Shown: in pieces, positions 16,242 to 25,980 of the stretch | Layout: each line of letters opens with the position of its first letter | Numbering within the stretch: the stretch's first letter is position 1 | Assembly: GCF_900128975.1 (NCBI RefSeq) | Contig: NZ_FQVC01000009.1 | Coordinates: 89,790-153,789, forward strand | DNA from: Devosia limi DSM 17137 | Lineage (GTDB): Bacteria; Pseudomonadota; Alphaproteobacteria; Rhizobiales; Devosiaceae | Length of the DNA stretch: 64,000 bases | Reading direction: 5' to 3' | The notes under the pieces: generated by a model | Told to the model about the DNA's origin: nothing | Seen by the model: only the letters and a program-made list of their open reading frames with translations | Database searches by the model: none | Position numbers and translations under genes: made by a program

Positions 16242-17552
16242 CTAGAGACCCGGGCCAGGAAGCTGGATGTCCTGATCAACGAGCACATTGAATTTGTATC
16301 CAGGCCGGATCTCCAAAGTGGGTTGTACATCAAGGTTCTTTGAAGCTGTCTGCTGAGACATCTGGCCAAAGGTTTCGGCGAACGATCGGCGTGCAGCATC
16401 CTCGGCACTGTTGGCATTGCCGAATGAATCACGATCCTGCGGGATCATCATCTCTGTGCCAGCCCCGATCAACGCGACCAGGATCGCTGACCCGAATGTT
16501 TGCAGATAGTGGTTGTCGACGCGGTCGCTGAACCCGCCATAACCGGCCGCGTCTGTTCCTGCCATCCCGCCAATCTGCAGCGTCGCGCCATTGGGAAAAA
16601 TGATATCCGTCCAGATCGCCAAAACCCGGTTTTGCCCGAACGAGACATTGGAATCATAGCGGCCAAAGAGTTTTGAGCCTTGCGGAATAAGCAAATGTCG
16701 CCCGGTGGCGCTGTCGTAGACATTCTGGCTGACCTGGGCGGTGATGCGGCCGGGAAGATCGGAGTTGATGCCGGTGACGAGGGTGGCGGGGATAACGGAG
16801 CCGCGCTTCAGTTCATAGGGCGATAGCTGCGGCACCACCGACTTCGGTAGATAGCCAAGCTCGCGAATGTCCTGGTTGAAAAAGCGCTCCTTGGCCGCCT
16901 GCCCGTTGGGATCGGTGGCTTGTCCCCCTAACCCACCCTGCATGGCTGCCGCATAGAGGTCGATCGCGCTCGGGGGACGGCTCGTTTGCGCCCCTCCGCC
17001 TGCGAGTGATGCGATTGTCGCGGTGTCGGTTGCATTTGTCTTGCGGTCATCAATGCTGACAGCAATCGGGGAGTCGAATGCAGCATCATTGGCCTGCACG
17101 CGAGCCATGCGCTGCCGATGTTGCTCGCGTAGATATTGTTCGAGCTGCTCACGTTCGAGGCGGGCCCGCCAGATTTCTTCGGGTTCGAGCCCTGGCGATG
17201 CTGGCTGTCCGGCAAGTGGCCTGGGCTCCGGGTGCGGAACGAAGGGGTTGGTTGAGGGTTCAGTCGCTTCTGCCGGTTTCGGTTGGAGCTGTGTCGGCAC
17301 CGGTTCACCAATGATGCCGTCGGGAACCCCCCGCGTCAGTTGATCGGCATAGCTCGAGGCTGATCGGGAACCCGTTGCGGCGCCATCGGCATTGTCACCA
17401 AACCGCAATCCACGGGAGGTGAGCCCGTAAAATATCACGGCAAGAAAGACCACCACCAGGGCAATGGCGATGATAACCGGCACCCGGTTGAGGCGCCGGA
17501 TCTTTGGGCCCACTGCAGGATCGACACCTCCGAGTTTCAACGACTCGGTCAT
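16242..17552 (-). CDS. trbI: TrbI, VirB10-like pore-spanning protein
   Basis: This 436-aa protein links the inner and outer membranes of the type IV secretion channel. It has one N-terminal membrane helix (about residues 25-48), then a long Pro/Gln/Glu-rich periplasmic stretch, then the C-terminal VirB10 beta-barrel domain (about 230-420). The latter includes KRGSVIPATLVTGINSDLPG, YDSATGRHLLIPQGS and the pore helix region (NHYLQTFGSAILVALIG). It overlaps trbH by 4 bases and is the last gene of the trb operon. Confidence 0.93.
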   Translation of the reverse strand: MTESLKLGGVDPAVGPKIRRLNRVPVIIAIALVVVFLAVIFYGLTSRGLRFGDNADGAATGSRSASSYADQLTRGVPDGIIGEPVPTQLQPKPAEATEPSTNPFVPHPEPRPLAGQPASPGLEPEEIWRARLEREQLEQYLREQHRQRMARVQANDAAFDSPIAVSIDDRKTNATDTATIASLAGGGAQTSRPPSAIDLYAAAMQGGLGGQATDPNGQAAKERFFNQDIRELGYLPKSVVPQLSPYELKRGSVIPATLVTGINSDLPGRITAQVSQNVYDSATGRHLLIPQGSKLFGRYDSNVSFGQNRVLAIWTDIIFPNGATLQIGGMAGTDAAGYGGFSDRVDNHYLQTFGSAILVALIGAGTEMMIPQDRDSFGNANSAEDAARRSFAETFGQMSQQTASKNLDVQPTLEIRPGYKFNVLVDQDIQLPGPGL

Positions 17553-18016
17553 GGGGTACCTGCTGTGCCGTGCTGCTGGATCGAAAGCGGGCTGGTTGGC
17601 GTGGCTCCTCCCGCGGTAACTTTATACATGCGGGTGAGGTCGAGGCTCTGCGTCGACAGTCGCACGAGAACGCTGCCTTCAAAGTCATCAACGACATAGG
17701 CAAGCGCGATGGCGCCGGTGTTGTCGGTCTTTTGGTCGGTGAGGACGGCATACCCCCAACTGCGCAGGGAGGTTTCAAGCGCCTGGCCCAACACCGAGCT
17801 ATCGGACGCAATGTGGATCGTGGTGTTGCCAGGGCCGGTCTGCTCAGCGAAGCGGCCGACCATATCGCTGGCGATGATGCTGGCGGTCTCTGGCGTCAGG
17901 TCCGTGCTGACGGTGCTCGGGACCAACCCGGTTGGTCCAAGAGTCTGGCAGGCCGTGAGTAGCGTCGCGCAGGCGAAAGCTATCACGATGCGGATGAGCA
18001 AGGACAAGGGGCGCAC
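17549..18016 (-). CDS. trbH: TrbH lipoprotein
   Basis: This 155-aa protein has a signal peptide and lipobox (LLTAC, Cys about residue 22), so it should be an outer-membrane or periplasmic lipoprotein. The domain after it (TPETASIIASDMVGRFAEQTGPGNTTIHIASD) matches Ti-type TrbH. It probably corresponds to the VirB7-like lipoprotein of this transfer system. The stop overlaps the trbI start (ATGA); only 3 bases separate it from trbG. Confidence 0.88.
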   Translation of the reverse strand: MRPLSLLIRIVIAFACATLLTACQTLGPTGLVPSTVSTDLTPETASIIASDMVGRFAEQTGPGNTTIHIASDSSVLGQALETSLRSWGYAVLTDQKTDNTGAIALAYVVDDFEGSVLVRLSTQSLDLTRMYKVTAGGATPTSPLSIQQHGTAGTP

Positions 18017-18019
18017 GGT

Positions 18020-18844
18020 CTATCCTCCCCGCCTGATGGTAATTTTTTGCTGTTGCCTTCCGACGCCAGAAACCAGGATCGCCTGGTCGATATAGTAGTC
18101 GACCACCATCATGGCGCCGTTCATCCGGTAATTGACGATGCGGTTTTCGCCGCCAGATACGACGAAGAGGACCGGGGCGTCCTGACCAGACAACGAAGAG
18201 GGAAACTGGATGTAGGTCTTTTGCCCGTCGCTGTAGATCCGGGTCGGGCGCCAGGGTGCCGCGCCGCTGATCCGGAAGGCGAAATTGAGCTGGTCAGCCG
18301 CGATGCCCGCACCCGGTACGATGCTGGCTTCCATGCGGGCGTTGATCTCAGCAAAGCGCGCATTGACGTCTTCGGGGTACTCGAAGCCGACCCGGGCCAT
18401 ATACTGGTCCCGATGCGATTTGAGCTGAATGTGATAGGTGCGCCGCGACGTTGTCACCACCATGGACGTGGTCAAGCCCGCCTCAGAGGGTTTGACAATC
18501 AGATGCACGGCCTGCCCGCCCGGTGCACCTGAGGTCGCCGGCTCGACCTTCCAGCGCACCGTGTCGCCAAGCAGCACATCCCGGACGATCTCGCCAGCCT
18601 GCAGCTCGATATCGCAGACCTGAAGCGGCGAACACACCACCGATGGCTGCACCTCGCCAAACAGGAAAATCACCTTGCCATCGGGGCCACGGGTGACGAC
18701 CCCCTGCCCTTGCTGCCACTGCCCGGAAAGCTGGGTGGCGCGGGCTTCGTTGCTGCTGAGGGCTTGGGCCGCGGCGTCGAGAGTTGTCGCCGGCAGGAGC
18801 AGGGCCGCACAGAGAGCGACGTGCCGTATAGCGGGTGAACGCAT
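18020..18844 (-). CDS. trbG: TrbG, VirB9-like outer-membrane channel protein
   Basis: This 274-aa protein has a signal peptide ([28 protein letters not shown]). The N-terminal VirB9 domain contains [29 protein letters not shown]; the C-terminal beta-sandwich contains [20 protein letters not shown]. The latter packs with TrbI and TrbH at the outer membrane. GGAGG lies 9 bases before ATG 18844, which decides this start over two upstream in-frame starts within 24 bases. Confidence 0.92.
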   Translation of the reverse strand: MRSPAIRHVALCAALLLPATTLDAAAQALSSNEARATQLSGQWQQGQGVVTRGPDGKVIFLFGEVQPSVVCSPLQVCDIELQAGEIVRDVLLGDTVRWKVEPATSGAPGGQAVHLIVKPSEAGLTTSMVVTTSRRTYHIQLKSHRDQYMARVGFEYPEDVNARFAEINARMEASIVPGAGIAADQLNFAFRISGAAPWRPTRIYSDGQKTYIQFPSSLSGQDAPVLFVVSGGENRIVNYRMNGAMMVVDYYIDQAILVSGVGRQQQKITIRRGG

Positions 18845-18864
18845 TAAAATCATCCTCCGGGCAC

Positions 18865-19527
18865 TCACAGCTGCGCCGTCCAGTCAAAATCTTTGAGGTA
18901 AAGCCCGATAGGGTTAAAGCGGATCACCGCCTCATCCTGGGGCGGCGTCAGGGTGACGGTGGCAATGCCGCGGAAGCGACGCATGCCGAGTTCCTTGCCC
19001 TGTCGGTCGCGTTCATATTCCGTCCAGTCGACCTGAAAGCTCTGGTTCGAGAGCGGCACGATATTGGTGACCTCGATGGCAACCGTCATGGTGCGGGCGC
19101 GGTCGAAGGGTGAGTTGCCCCGAAACCAAGCATTCACCTTTTCGGTGGCCGGGTCGGACGTGCGCAAATGCGCATAGGTGCGGTCGATATATTGCTTCTG
19201 CACCACAGCATCTGGCGTCACCGAGCGGAAATTGGCGACAAAGCTGCCCAGCGTGGCGCGGACCACGCGCGCATCAGCATATTCGATCTGCTGTGGGAAG
19301 CCGGCGCTGGCGGCTGTGCCGAGCTGATCGACCTCGACAATATAGGGGACGAGTTTGACCTGCGTGCTTTGAAACAGCGCGTAGGAAAAGCCGATGACCG
19401 CCATCAGCGTGCCGGTGACGCCAACGATGCGCCAGGCTGCAGCGGCCTTCACATAGGAGCCGTAGCGCTCGTTCCATTCCTGCCGCGCAGCAAGATAGGG
19501 ATTTTCGGGTGGGGTGCGTCCAGCCAT
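18865..19527 (-). CDS. trbF: TrbF, VirB8-like assembly factor
   Basis: This 220-aa protein has a short cytoplasmic N-terminus, one membrane helix (about residues 35-55, [21 protein letters not shown]) and a periplasmic NTF2-like VirB8 domain ([31 protein letters not shown]). VirB8 proteins nucleate assembly of the channel. ATG 19527 was taken over a GTG 9 bases upstream because GTGAGAAG then serves as its ribosome site. It lies 9 bases after trbL. Confidence 0.93.
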   Translation of the reverse strand: MAGRTPPENPYLAARQEWNERYGSYVKAAAAWRIVGVTGTLMAVIGFSYALFQSTQVKLVPYIVEVDQLGTAASAGFPQQIEYADARVVRATLGSFVANFRSVTPDAVVQKQYIDRTYAHLRTSDPATEKVNAWFRGNSPFDRARTMTVAIEVTNIVPLSNQSFQVDWTEYERDRQGKELGMRRFRGIATVTLTPPQDEAVIRFNPIGLYLKDFDWTAQL

Positions 19528-19536
19528 TCTTCTCAC

Positions 19537-20703
19537 TTACGCCTTGTCGTCGCTTGATGGTTTGGTGGTGGACCGGCCTTGGGACTGGTCGAGTTTGGAA
19601 TTGGCCAGGCCGAGTGTGGATGCTCCCCAGGTCCCCGGCACGCCGATGGCTTTGTCCCGCGCCGCAGCGCTCAATGCGCCCCCGGCGGCACTGGCGCCCG
19701 ATGCCATGCCCTTGAGTGCGGCCGAGCCAAAGGATGCGCCGGCGGCGCGGGCGTCCGAATAGGCTGCCGCCCCTGCCCGCGCGCCGCCCGACGCTAGCGC
19801 CGCGCCGCCGGCAGCAAAGCTTGCTGCCTGGCCACCGTGGCGGATGGCCTCCATGCCACCGGTGACCGAGGCGCCCTGCACCACGCCCTGGATGATGTTG
19901 GGCACATAGATGGAGATAATGAAGACCACGACGGAAATGCCACCAATGGCGAGCGTCGAGAGGAACTCGTCCGCGGCCTCTGGGCCATCTGCCAGATTGA
20001 CCAAAACCTCGGAGCCGATCCGGGCGATCATCACCAAGGCCATCAGTTTCATGCCGACGGAAAAGGCATAGACCAGATAGCGGACGGCAAAATCCTTGGT
20101 GAAGCTGGACCCGCCCAAGCCGAGCATGATCATGCCGGCCAGCAGGCCGACATACATTTCAACCATCACGGCGATGAAGATTGCAGCGACCAGGCTGAAG
20201 CAGATGACAACGACAATCATCGCAAAGACGGCGGCGATCGCCAGTGCATTGTCCTCGAACAGGCCGAACTGGGCTTTGCTCGACATGGCGCTGGCCACCT
20301 GCAGCCCGGCGTTGAAAACGTTGGCGGGCGAGGCCGAGCCGCCGCCGGCGCCGATCTGGAACAGACTGTCGACCATGGCTTTGGCAAAGTCCGGCCCCTG
20401 TTCGAGAATGAAGACGAACAGGCCGATGAACATGATGCGCCGCACCAGTTCAGCGAACCAGGTATCGAGCGAAGCGGCGGCCAGGGCGAGCCAAACCGCG
20501 GCGATGCCCACTTCAATGCCGGCAAGGATCCAGAATAGCGACCGCGCGGCCTGCAGAACGGTCGTTTCCCAGCCCTGTGCAGCGCTGGCGACCTCGTTCT
20601 CAAGGTTCGTCAACAATGATCCGTCCTGGGCAAAGGCCGGCACTGTCAGGATCAGGAGGCCAATACAGGCAGTAAAAGCGGCCTTGCCGATGGGTGAGCT
20701 CAT
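19537..20703 (-). CDS. trbL: TrbL, VirB6-like polytopic channel protein
   Basis: This 388-aa protein has a signal peptide, then five to six membrane helices between about residues 45 and 265 (for example MFIGLFVFILEQG, AVFAMIVVVICFSLVAAIFIAVMVEMYVG, GGISVVVFIISIYVPNI). A Gly/Ala/Ser-rich cytoplasmic or periplasmic tail follows. This is the VirB6/TrbL organisation; the protein forms the inner-membrane part of the DNA path. The start overlaps the trbK stop by ATGA. Confidence 0.92.
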   Translation of the reverse strand: MSSPIGKAAFTACIGLLILTVPAFAQDGSLLTNLENEVASAAQGWETTVLQAARSLFWILAGIEVGIAAVWLALAAASLDTWFAELVRRIMFIGLFVFILEQGPDFAKAMVDSLFQIGAGGGSASPANVFNAGLQVASAMSSKAQFGLFEDNALAIAAVFAMIVVVICFSLVAAIFIAVMVEMYVGLLAGMIMLGLGGSSFTKDFAVRYLVYAFSVGMKLMALVMIARIGSEVLVNLADGPEAADEFLSTLAIGGISVVVFIISIYVPNIIQGVVQGASVTGGMEAIRHGGQAASFAAGGAALASGGARAGAAAYSDARAAGASFGSAALKGMASGASAAGGALSAAARDKAIGVPGTWGASTLGLANSKLDQSQGRSTTKPSSDDKA

Positions 20704-20894
20704 TTGCCCGGCCCGTCTTCCTGGCTCCAGCGTGGCTGCAATTGCTGGCCACCGGTGGTGTCAAACTGTTGGGGTGCAATGGCACTGGGTCCGGGGGCGA
20801 GCGAGGTGACCGAGGGAGCCCTTGTCGTCCATATAGTCACCGCTATGCCGATCACGACGCAGAACGCCGCCATAATTACAACGACCCGGGTCAC
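20700..20894 (-). CDS. trbK: TrbK, small entry-exclusion-type protein
   Basis: This 64-aa protein starts at a GTG that overlaps the trbJ stop (GTGA) and ends overlapping the trbL start (ATGA). It has one N-terminal hydrophobic helix (VVVIMAAFCVVIGIAVTIW) and a short Pro/Gln-rich periplasmic tail. In Ti and RP4 systems the trbK product between trbJ and trbL is an entry-exclusion or pilus-accessory protein. There is no Cys lipobox, so it is probably membrane-anchored and not a lipoprotein. The assignment rests on position, size and the hydrophobic N-terminus. Confidence 0.8.
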   Translation of the reverse strand: MTRVVVIMAAFCVVIGIAVTIWTTRAPSVTSLAPGPSAIAPQQFDTTGGQQLQPRWSQEDGPGK

Positions 20895-21691
20895 CAGCGC
20901 GGCTCCATCGTCTGGCCGCCCGAGGTTGCCGGCGCGGTTGACTTGAAAAATTCCTCGCGTCGGGTCTGGGCCAGGTCCTTGCTGGCCTGTTCGGATTGAT
21001 ACCAGGTGGCCATCATGGTCATTTGCTGGGAGACCAGACCGCGCAGCTTCTGGGACTGGGCGACCTGCTGCGCCGCAATCTGGTGGCCGACCTGCAGCGC
21101 TTGCATTTGCCCGACGGCGCTCTGCGACATGGACCGCAATTGTCCCATCGTGGCTTCTTCCGAACCAAATTGTTCGGCGGTGAACCCCGCAGCCCGTAGC
21201 GTTGACGCAATGGTGTCGCGGTTGGTGTCCGACCAATCCTGGTAGCTGGAGGAGAAATCCTGGCCATCGGCCAGGCCGCTTTGGAACTCGCCAAAGCTCT
21301 GGAACCGCTGTTTCAGCACATCGTCGATATTGCCCATCGAAAACGCGATGCCCTGCCCCTGGGTAACCAGGCTTTGGAGGCGCGTCAGATCGCTTTCGAC
21401 CTGCCCCCAGACATGGTCGGGCAGCTGCAACGTGTTCTGCAGCATGTTTTCGTAGATTTTGAGCTGGTTCTGGATTTGCTCGGCAAGCTGGGAGATTTGC
21501 ATCGCCTGATTTTGCAACTGCTCGGCCGACTGCCCGCTCAGACCCACCAGTTCGAGATTGTTGAGGATTTGGGTCCATTCCGTCGCGTTGCCGGTGACGG
21601 CCCCGGCCTGGACTGGGCCGATCTGCATCATGCTCGCAATGGCAAGAGCTGCGACGGCAAGTTTAGTTGCGGGTGAGAATAGTTTCGGCAT
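20891..21691 (-). CDS. trbJ: TrbJ, VirB5-like minor pilin
   Basis: This 266-aa secreted protein has a signal peptide (LAVAALAIASMMQIGPVQA) and a mostly alpha-helical body rich in Gln. The pattern QLAEQIQNQLKIYENMLQNTLQLPDHVW is characteristic of TrbJ/VirB5. These proteins sit at the pilus tip and aid recipient contact. The gene overlaps the end of trbE by 29 bases and the trbK start by 4. Confidence 0.9.
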   Translation of the reverse strand: MPKLFSPATKLAVAALAIASMMQIGPVQAGAVTGNATEWTQILNNLELVGLSGQSAEQLQNQAMQISQLAEQIQNQLKIYENMLQNTLQLPDHVWGQVESDLTRLQSLVTQGQGIAFSMGNIDDVLKQRFQSFGEFQSGLADGQDFSSSYQDWSDTNRDTIASTLRAAGFTAEQFGSEEATMGQLRSMSQSAVGQMQALQVGHQIAAQQVAQSQKLRGLVSQQMTMMATWYQSEQASKDLAQTRREEFFKSTAPATSGGQTMEPRW

Positions 21692-24113
21692 TGCCGATCC
21701 CCCTTTCCGTCAGCCAAGCCGCCGGCCAATCGGCGCCGTACTGCTGGGTGAGTTGCTGGATGCGTTTGAGGTCGTCCTTGCCGGAGGCGCCGACAAAGGC
21801 GAGCGCCACAGGTCCGAGCGCCATGTCGAACAGTCGCCGGCCTTCGGGCGAGGCGACGTAGTATTCGCGCTTGGGTGTGGCCGTGGCGACGATCTCGATC
21901 TGGCGTTCATTAAAGCCGATCCGCTCGTAAAACTCGCGCGTGCCCGGCTCGCGCGCCGCGCCATTCGGCAGACAGATCTTGGTCGGGCAGCTTTCTTTCA
22001 GCACGTCGATGATGCCGGAGCGTTCTGCATCGGAAATTGACTGGGTGGCGAGCAGCACCGCACAATTGGCCTTGCGCAGCACTTTCAGCCATTCCCGGAT
22101 CTTGTCGCGGAAGGTCGGATGACCCAGCATCAGCCAGGCCTCGTCGAGGATGATCAGGCTCGGCGCCCCGGTGAGGCGCTTTTCGATCCGCCGAAACAGA
22201 TAGAGCAGCACTGGCACGAGATTGCGCTCGCCCATATTCATGAGCTCTTCGACCTCAAAGCACTGAAATGCGCCAAGGGTCAGTCCATCTTCTTCGGCGT
22301 CGAGCAGCTGGCCCATCGGTCCATCAACCGTATAGTGGTGCAGCGCATCCTTGATGTCGCGCAGCTGCACCCCGCTGACAAAGTCTGACAGCGAGCGGCC
22401 GGGCGCTGAGGCCATGAGGCCAAGCTGCCGCGAAATGGCATTGCGATGATCCGGCGTCACGCTGACGCCCTGCATGGCGACGAGAGTTTCGATCCACTCG
22501 GCGGCCCAAGCGCGGTCGCCGTCGGTGTCGAGTTCGGACAGTGGGCAGAAGGCCAGTGCTGCACCGCCCTCCCCTGCCCCGATCTCATAATGATCGCCAC
22601 CGGCGCCGAGGGTCAGCGGCAACAGCGACTTGCCCTTGTCAAAGGCAAAGATTTGCGCGCCGGCGTAGCGTCGGAACTGGGCGGCGATCAGCGCCAGCAA
22701 GGTCGATTTCCCCGATCCGGTTGGTCCGAAGACCAGCGTGTGGCCAACGTCGTCGACATGCAGGTTCAGCCGGAACGGACTGGAGCCGCTGGCGACCTGC
22801 ATCAGCGGCGGCGAACCGGATGGATAGAACGGGCATGGTGCCATGCTGCTGCCCGACCATACTGAATTGACCGGGATCAGGTCGGCCAGGTTGCGGGTGT
22901 TGATGAGCGGCTCGCGGATATTGGCGTACCAATTGCCCGGCAGGCTTCCGAGATAGGCCTCGGTGGCGTTCAAGGTCTCGATCCGCGCGCCAAAGCCCTC
23001 GGCTTGAATCAGGCGGCGCACCGCCTCAGCCTGTTCGCGCAACCGAGCATTATCGGTGTCGAACATCACTATGACGGGGGTGTAGTAGCCATAGGCCACC
23101 AGTTGCGAGGATGCCTCGGCGATGGCGTCCTCGGCTTCAGCTACCATCAGCATGGCGTCCTGGTCGACGGAGCGGCTCTGGGTCTGAAACAGCTGGTCAA
23201 AGAAGGGCCGCACCTTCTGCTGCCATTTCTTGCGGGTGCGCTCGAGCCTTTGCCGGGCCTCTTGCTCATCCAGAAAGACAAACCGGCTCGACCAACGATA
23301 GGTGAGCGGCATCAGATCAAGCAGGTTCAGGATGCCAGGCCAGCTCTCGGCCGGAAAGCCATCAATGGCGACGACGGCTAGATAGCGTCCATCCACCATG
23401 GGCGAGAGCCCGTGATGGAACTCGGCTGTAGCCAGCCAGTCGAGATACATCGGGATCTCCGGCAGCCGGACGGGATGATTTTCGCCGACGATGCAGAAGC
23501 GAATAAACTGGAACAGCTCATCATACCGCGCCGCGCGCCCGGTCTCGGGATCGACCAGCGTTCGCGTGACCATGCGTCGGATCGACAGCACATTGCCGAG
23601 ATATTGCTCAACCTCGCGGATGGACGAGCGGAAGCTCTCTAGCACCGTGTCGGCATAGGTTTCGGAGCGGCTCTCGACATCCGAATACACATAGCGGGTC
23701 ATGGCCGACTTGCGCGGCTCCGGCGGCCGATAGGTCAGGATCAGCGCATGCTGGCTTTCGTAGTGCCCGCGCTCGGCTTCAAAATGAGCGCGCCGCTCAT
23801 TGTCGATGGCCTGCGTCACGGGATCAGGAAAATGACAGTCGTCGCTAGCGGGGTATGCAATTGTGGGCACCCGCACCGCTTCGACCTGGATCATCCAGCC
23901 AGAGCCCAATCGGGACAGGATGCTGTTGATCTGGCGTGACACCTCGTTGCGTTCGAGATTGGTCGAGCTCTCTGAATCCGGGCCGGCAAAATACCACCCC
24001 GCCATCAGGCTCCCATCCTTGAGCAGGAGCACGCCATCGCTGACCAGCCCGGCATAGGGGACGAGGTCCGAGAAGGACGGGCGCGTGTTGCGAAACTGGC
24101 GAAGGGCAACCAT
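21663..24113 (-). CDS. trbE: TrbE, VirB4-family transfer ATPase
   Basis: This 816-aa cytoplasmic/membrane-associated ATPase powers pilus assembly and substrate transfer. The CagE/TrbE N-terminal domain (about residues 1-430) is followed by the RecA-like motor with Walker A GPTGSGKSTLL (about 477-485) and Walker B LIILDEAWLMLG. The ATQSISDAE segment after it is typical of VirB4. The length is normal for the family. ATG 24113 lies 7 bases after the trbD stop. Confidence 0.95.
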   Translation of the reverse strand: MVALRQFRNTRPSFSDLVPYAGLVSDGVLLLKDGSLMAGWYFAGPDSESSTNLERNEVSRQINSILSRLGSGWMIQVEAVRVPTIAYPASDDCHFPDPVTQAIDNERRAHFEAERGHYESQHALILTYRPPEPRKSAMTRYVYSDVESRSETYADTVLESFRSSIREVEQYLGNVLSIRRMVTRTLVDPETGRAARYDELFQFIRFCIVGENHPVRLPEIPMYLDWLATAEFHHGLSPMVDGRYLAVVAIDGFPAESWPGILNLLDLMPLTYRWSSRFVFLDEQEARQRLERTRKKWQQKVRPFFDQLFQTQSRSVDQDAMLMVAEAEDAIAEASSQLVAYGYYTPVIVMFDTDNARLREQAEAVRRLIQAEGFGARIETLNATEAYLGSLPGNWYANIREPLINTRNLADLIPVNSVWSGSSMAPCPFYPSGSPPLMQVASGSSPFRLNLHVDDVGHTLVFGPTGSGKSTLLALIAAQFRRYAGAQIFAFDKGKSLLPLTLGAGGDHYEIGAGEGGAALAFCPLSELDTDGDRAWAAEWIETLVAMQGVSVTPDHRNAISRQLGLMASAPGRSLSDFVSGVQLRDIKDALHHYTVDGPMGQLLDAEEDGLTLGAFQCFEVEELMNMGERNLVPVLLYLFRRIEKRLTGAPSLIILDEAWLMLGHPTFRDKIREWLKVLRKANCAVLLATQSISDAERSGIIDVLKESCPTKICLPNGAAREPGTREFYERIGFNERQIEIVATATPKREYYVASPEGRRLFDMALGPVALAFVGASGKDDLKRIQQLTQQYGADWPAAWLTERGIGNAETILTRN

Positions 24114-24120
24114 CAGCGTC

Positions 24121-24420
24121 TCAGTACCGACGCCAGGGGGAAGACGTCGGGCGGTATGTCTGGCGATAGGTGATGTGGCGCAGATACACCTGCCGCATCA
24201 TCGGATCGGCCTTGGCCATCATCCGCAACGCGCCAACAACGCCGATCCAGATAGCAATCCCTAGCAGAGCGGAAAACCAGGTCAGCACCACAAAGATCAA
24301 AATTACCGTCGCCAGCCCGGTCAGCAGGACCAGTTCGCGATCGGCGCCCATCAGATGACTGGGGCGCGAGAGCGCGCGATGGATGCGTGAGCGCGCAAGG
24401 GGAGCGCTGGCTTCAGCCAT
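24121..24420 (-). CDS. trbD: TrbD, VirB3-like inner-membrane protein
   Basis: This 99-aa protein has two closely spaced membrane helices ([20 protein letters not shown] and [20 protein letters not shown]). The N-terminal segment [20 protein letters not shown] and the C-terminal [13 protein letters not shown] match VirB3/TrbD. ATG 24420 overlaps the end of trbC by 8 bases; longer in-frame sequence upstream lies in trbC and is not hydrophobic. Confidence 0.9.
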   Translation of the reverse strand: MAEASAPLARSRIHRALSRPSHLMGADRELVLLTGLATVILIFVVLTWFSALLGIAIWIGVVGALRMMAKADPMMRQVYLRHITYRQTYRPTSSPWRRY

Positions 24421-24781
24421 GAGCCCCCTCCCCTGCCCCGGACCAGGCGGTCGCTCCGACCTCGCCGATGGATGCGCCTGAGGCGCCGAACAGCCCAACG
24501 ATCTGCGTGGCGCCCAGCAGGATGCCGGCGACCAGCACGACATACATCAGCCGGCGGGCAAAATCGTTCAGCTCACCGCCGAAGATCAGCATGCCACCGG
24601 CCACTGCGACCGCGGCCAAGGCAATGAAGCCAGCGACTGGCCCGGTGATCGATTGCTGGATCTGCTGCAGGGGGCCTTCCCAAGGGAGGCCGCCGCCGCT
24701 GGAGGCCAGAGCGGGTTCAACCGTCAATACCGCGAAGGCCAGTAGGAACCCTGCCAATAGGGAGCGCTTGTCATGCGTCAT
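24413..24781 (-). CDS. trbC: TrbC, VirB2-like pilin
   Basis: This 122-aa prepilin has a signal sequence ([22 protein letters not shown]) with likely cleavage after ALA. Two hydrophobic helices of the mature pilin follow ([21 protein letters not shown] and [22 protein letters not shown]). It would be processed and probably cyclised by TraF. ATG 24781 lies inside the end of trbB (11-base overlap). Confidence 0.92.
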   Translation of the reverse strand: MTHDKRSLLAGFLLAFAVLTVEPALASSGGGLPWEGPLQQIQQSITGPVAGFIALAAVAVAGGMLIFGGELNDFARRLMYVVLVAGILLGATQIVGLFGASGASIGEVGATAWSGAGEGAHG

Positions 24782-25739
24782 CGAAACGTCTTTCTCCTGA
24801 ATAGGTCTCAATCTGGTAGTTGCCGTCTCGGAAGGCTTCGACGTGGATGACCTCGCGCACCCGCCGCCCCTGCGGCGCGCGTTCGATGGAAACCACGAGA
24901 TCCACGGCCTCCCCAATCACTTCGTGCATCGGTTGCTGGCTGGCTTCAGCGGTGAGTTGCTCGAGGCGACGAAGCGCCGACAACGCGTTGTTGGCGTGGA
25001 TTGTGGTGATGCCGCCGGGATGCCCGGTATTCCAGGCTTTGAGCAGCGTCAGTGCCGCACCGTCCCTGACCTCGCCGACGATGATGCGATCGGGGCGCAG
25101 GCGCATGGTGCTTTTCAGGAGACGGGCCATGTCGACCGTATCGGTCGTGTGCAGCGAAACGGCATTCTCGGCCGCGCATTGAATTTCGGCGGTATCTTCC
25201 AGGATCACCAGGCGATGCTCCGGCGAACTGCGGACCATCTCGGCAATGACGGCATTGGCCAGTGTTGTTTTGCCGGAGCCGGTGCCGCCCGAAATGACGA
25301 TATTGAGCCGGGCCTCGATTGCCTTGCGGATCAAATGTGACTGTTCCGATGTCATAATCGCACTACGGACGTAGTCATCGAGAGGGATCAGGCGCGAGGC
25401 GCGCTTACGAATAGTGAAGCTGGGCGCCCGGACGACCGGCGGCAACAGTCCCTCAAATCGGTGACCACCGATCGGCAGCTCACCGGAGATGATCGGTTGG
25501 TCTTCATCGGCCTCGGTTTGCAGCGCGTGGGCAACACTGCCAATGATGATCTCGGCAGCGCCGGGCTGTAGCTGGCCCATGCTGTCGATCCCCTGCCCCA
25601 GCCGCTCCACGAACAGTCGTCCGTCCGGGTTGAGCATGATCTCCACGACGGAGGGATCGTCCAGCGCCGAGCAGACGGTTTCGCCGAGGGCATCCTGCAG
25701 CTTGCGGACAAGCCGGTGATGCGAGCGCGAAGCTATCAT
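24771..25739 (-). CDS. trbB: TrbB, VirB11-family hexameric ATPase
   Basis: This 322-aa traffic ATPase has an N-terminal domain with [20 protein letters not shown], Walker [14 protein letters not shown], an Asp box ([11 protein letters not shown]) and a His box ([24 protein letters not shown]). It works with TrbE and TraG at the base of the channel. I chose ATG 25739, where similarity to VirB11 begins ([19 protein letters not shown]); about 37 open codons upstream lack the family pattern. It is the first trb gene. In Ti plasmids traI precedes it, but here it directly follows the regulatory region shared with repA. Confidence 0.94.
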   Translation of the reverse strand: MIASRSHHRLVRKLQDALGETVCSALDDPSVVEIMLNPDGRLFVERLGQGIDSMGQLQPGAAEIIIGSVAHALQTEADEDQPIISGELPIGGHRFEGLLPPVVRAPSFTIRKRASRLIPLDDYVRSAIMTSEQSHLIRKAIEARLNIVISGGTGSGKTTLANAVIAEMVRSSPEHRLVILEDTAEIQCAAENAVSLHTTDTVDMARLLKSTMRLRPDRIIVGEVRDGAALTLLKAWNTGHPGGITTIHANNALSALRRLEQLTAEASQQPMHEVIGEAVDLVVSIERAPQGRRVREVIHVEAFRDGNYQIETYSGERRFDDA

Positions 25740-25867
25740 CGGCCGTGATCTTGATGCGCAAATGCGTTGGTGGCTGAGCGGTTTGGTGTTTGATGGTTCT
25801 GATGCATGTGCGGTGCCCGCTCCTCGAAACGTGAGGGGCATCAACAACAATGCGACAGCTGGGTCAG

Positions 25868-25885
25868 CCCGGCATAAATGCCGGG
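25868..25885 (-). promoter_or_regulatory. Tra-box-like palindrome, trb-proximal
   Basis: CCCGGCA-TAAA-TGCCGGG lies about 130 bp upstream of the trbB start. It is the exact reverse complement of the 18-mer at 25963 and shares both arms with the box at 7873. The placement would suit TraR activation of the leftward trb operon. Confidence 0.7.
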
Positions 25886-25962
25886 TCTGGGAAACGGTGA
25901 TCAGCGATTCTAGCTAGAATGCGTTCTGGATCAGAAAAACGCGCGTTTCGATGCTTTTCAGA

Positions 25963-25980
25963 CCCGGCATTTATGCCGGG
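25963..25980 (+). promoter_or_regulatory. Tra-box-like palindrome, rep-proximal
   Basis: CCCGGCA-TTTA-TGCCGGG is identical to the 25868 box in inverted orientation, centres 95 bp apart, about 200 bp upstream of repA. It would suit TraR activation of repABC, linking copy number to quorum sensing as in Ti plasmids. Confidence 0.7.

Noticed and set aside
25740..25850. Longer trbB start including about 37 upstream codons
   Set aside because: The extension lacks VirB11 similarity and reduces the regulatory region; ATG 25739 fits the family N-terminus.
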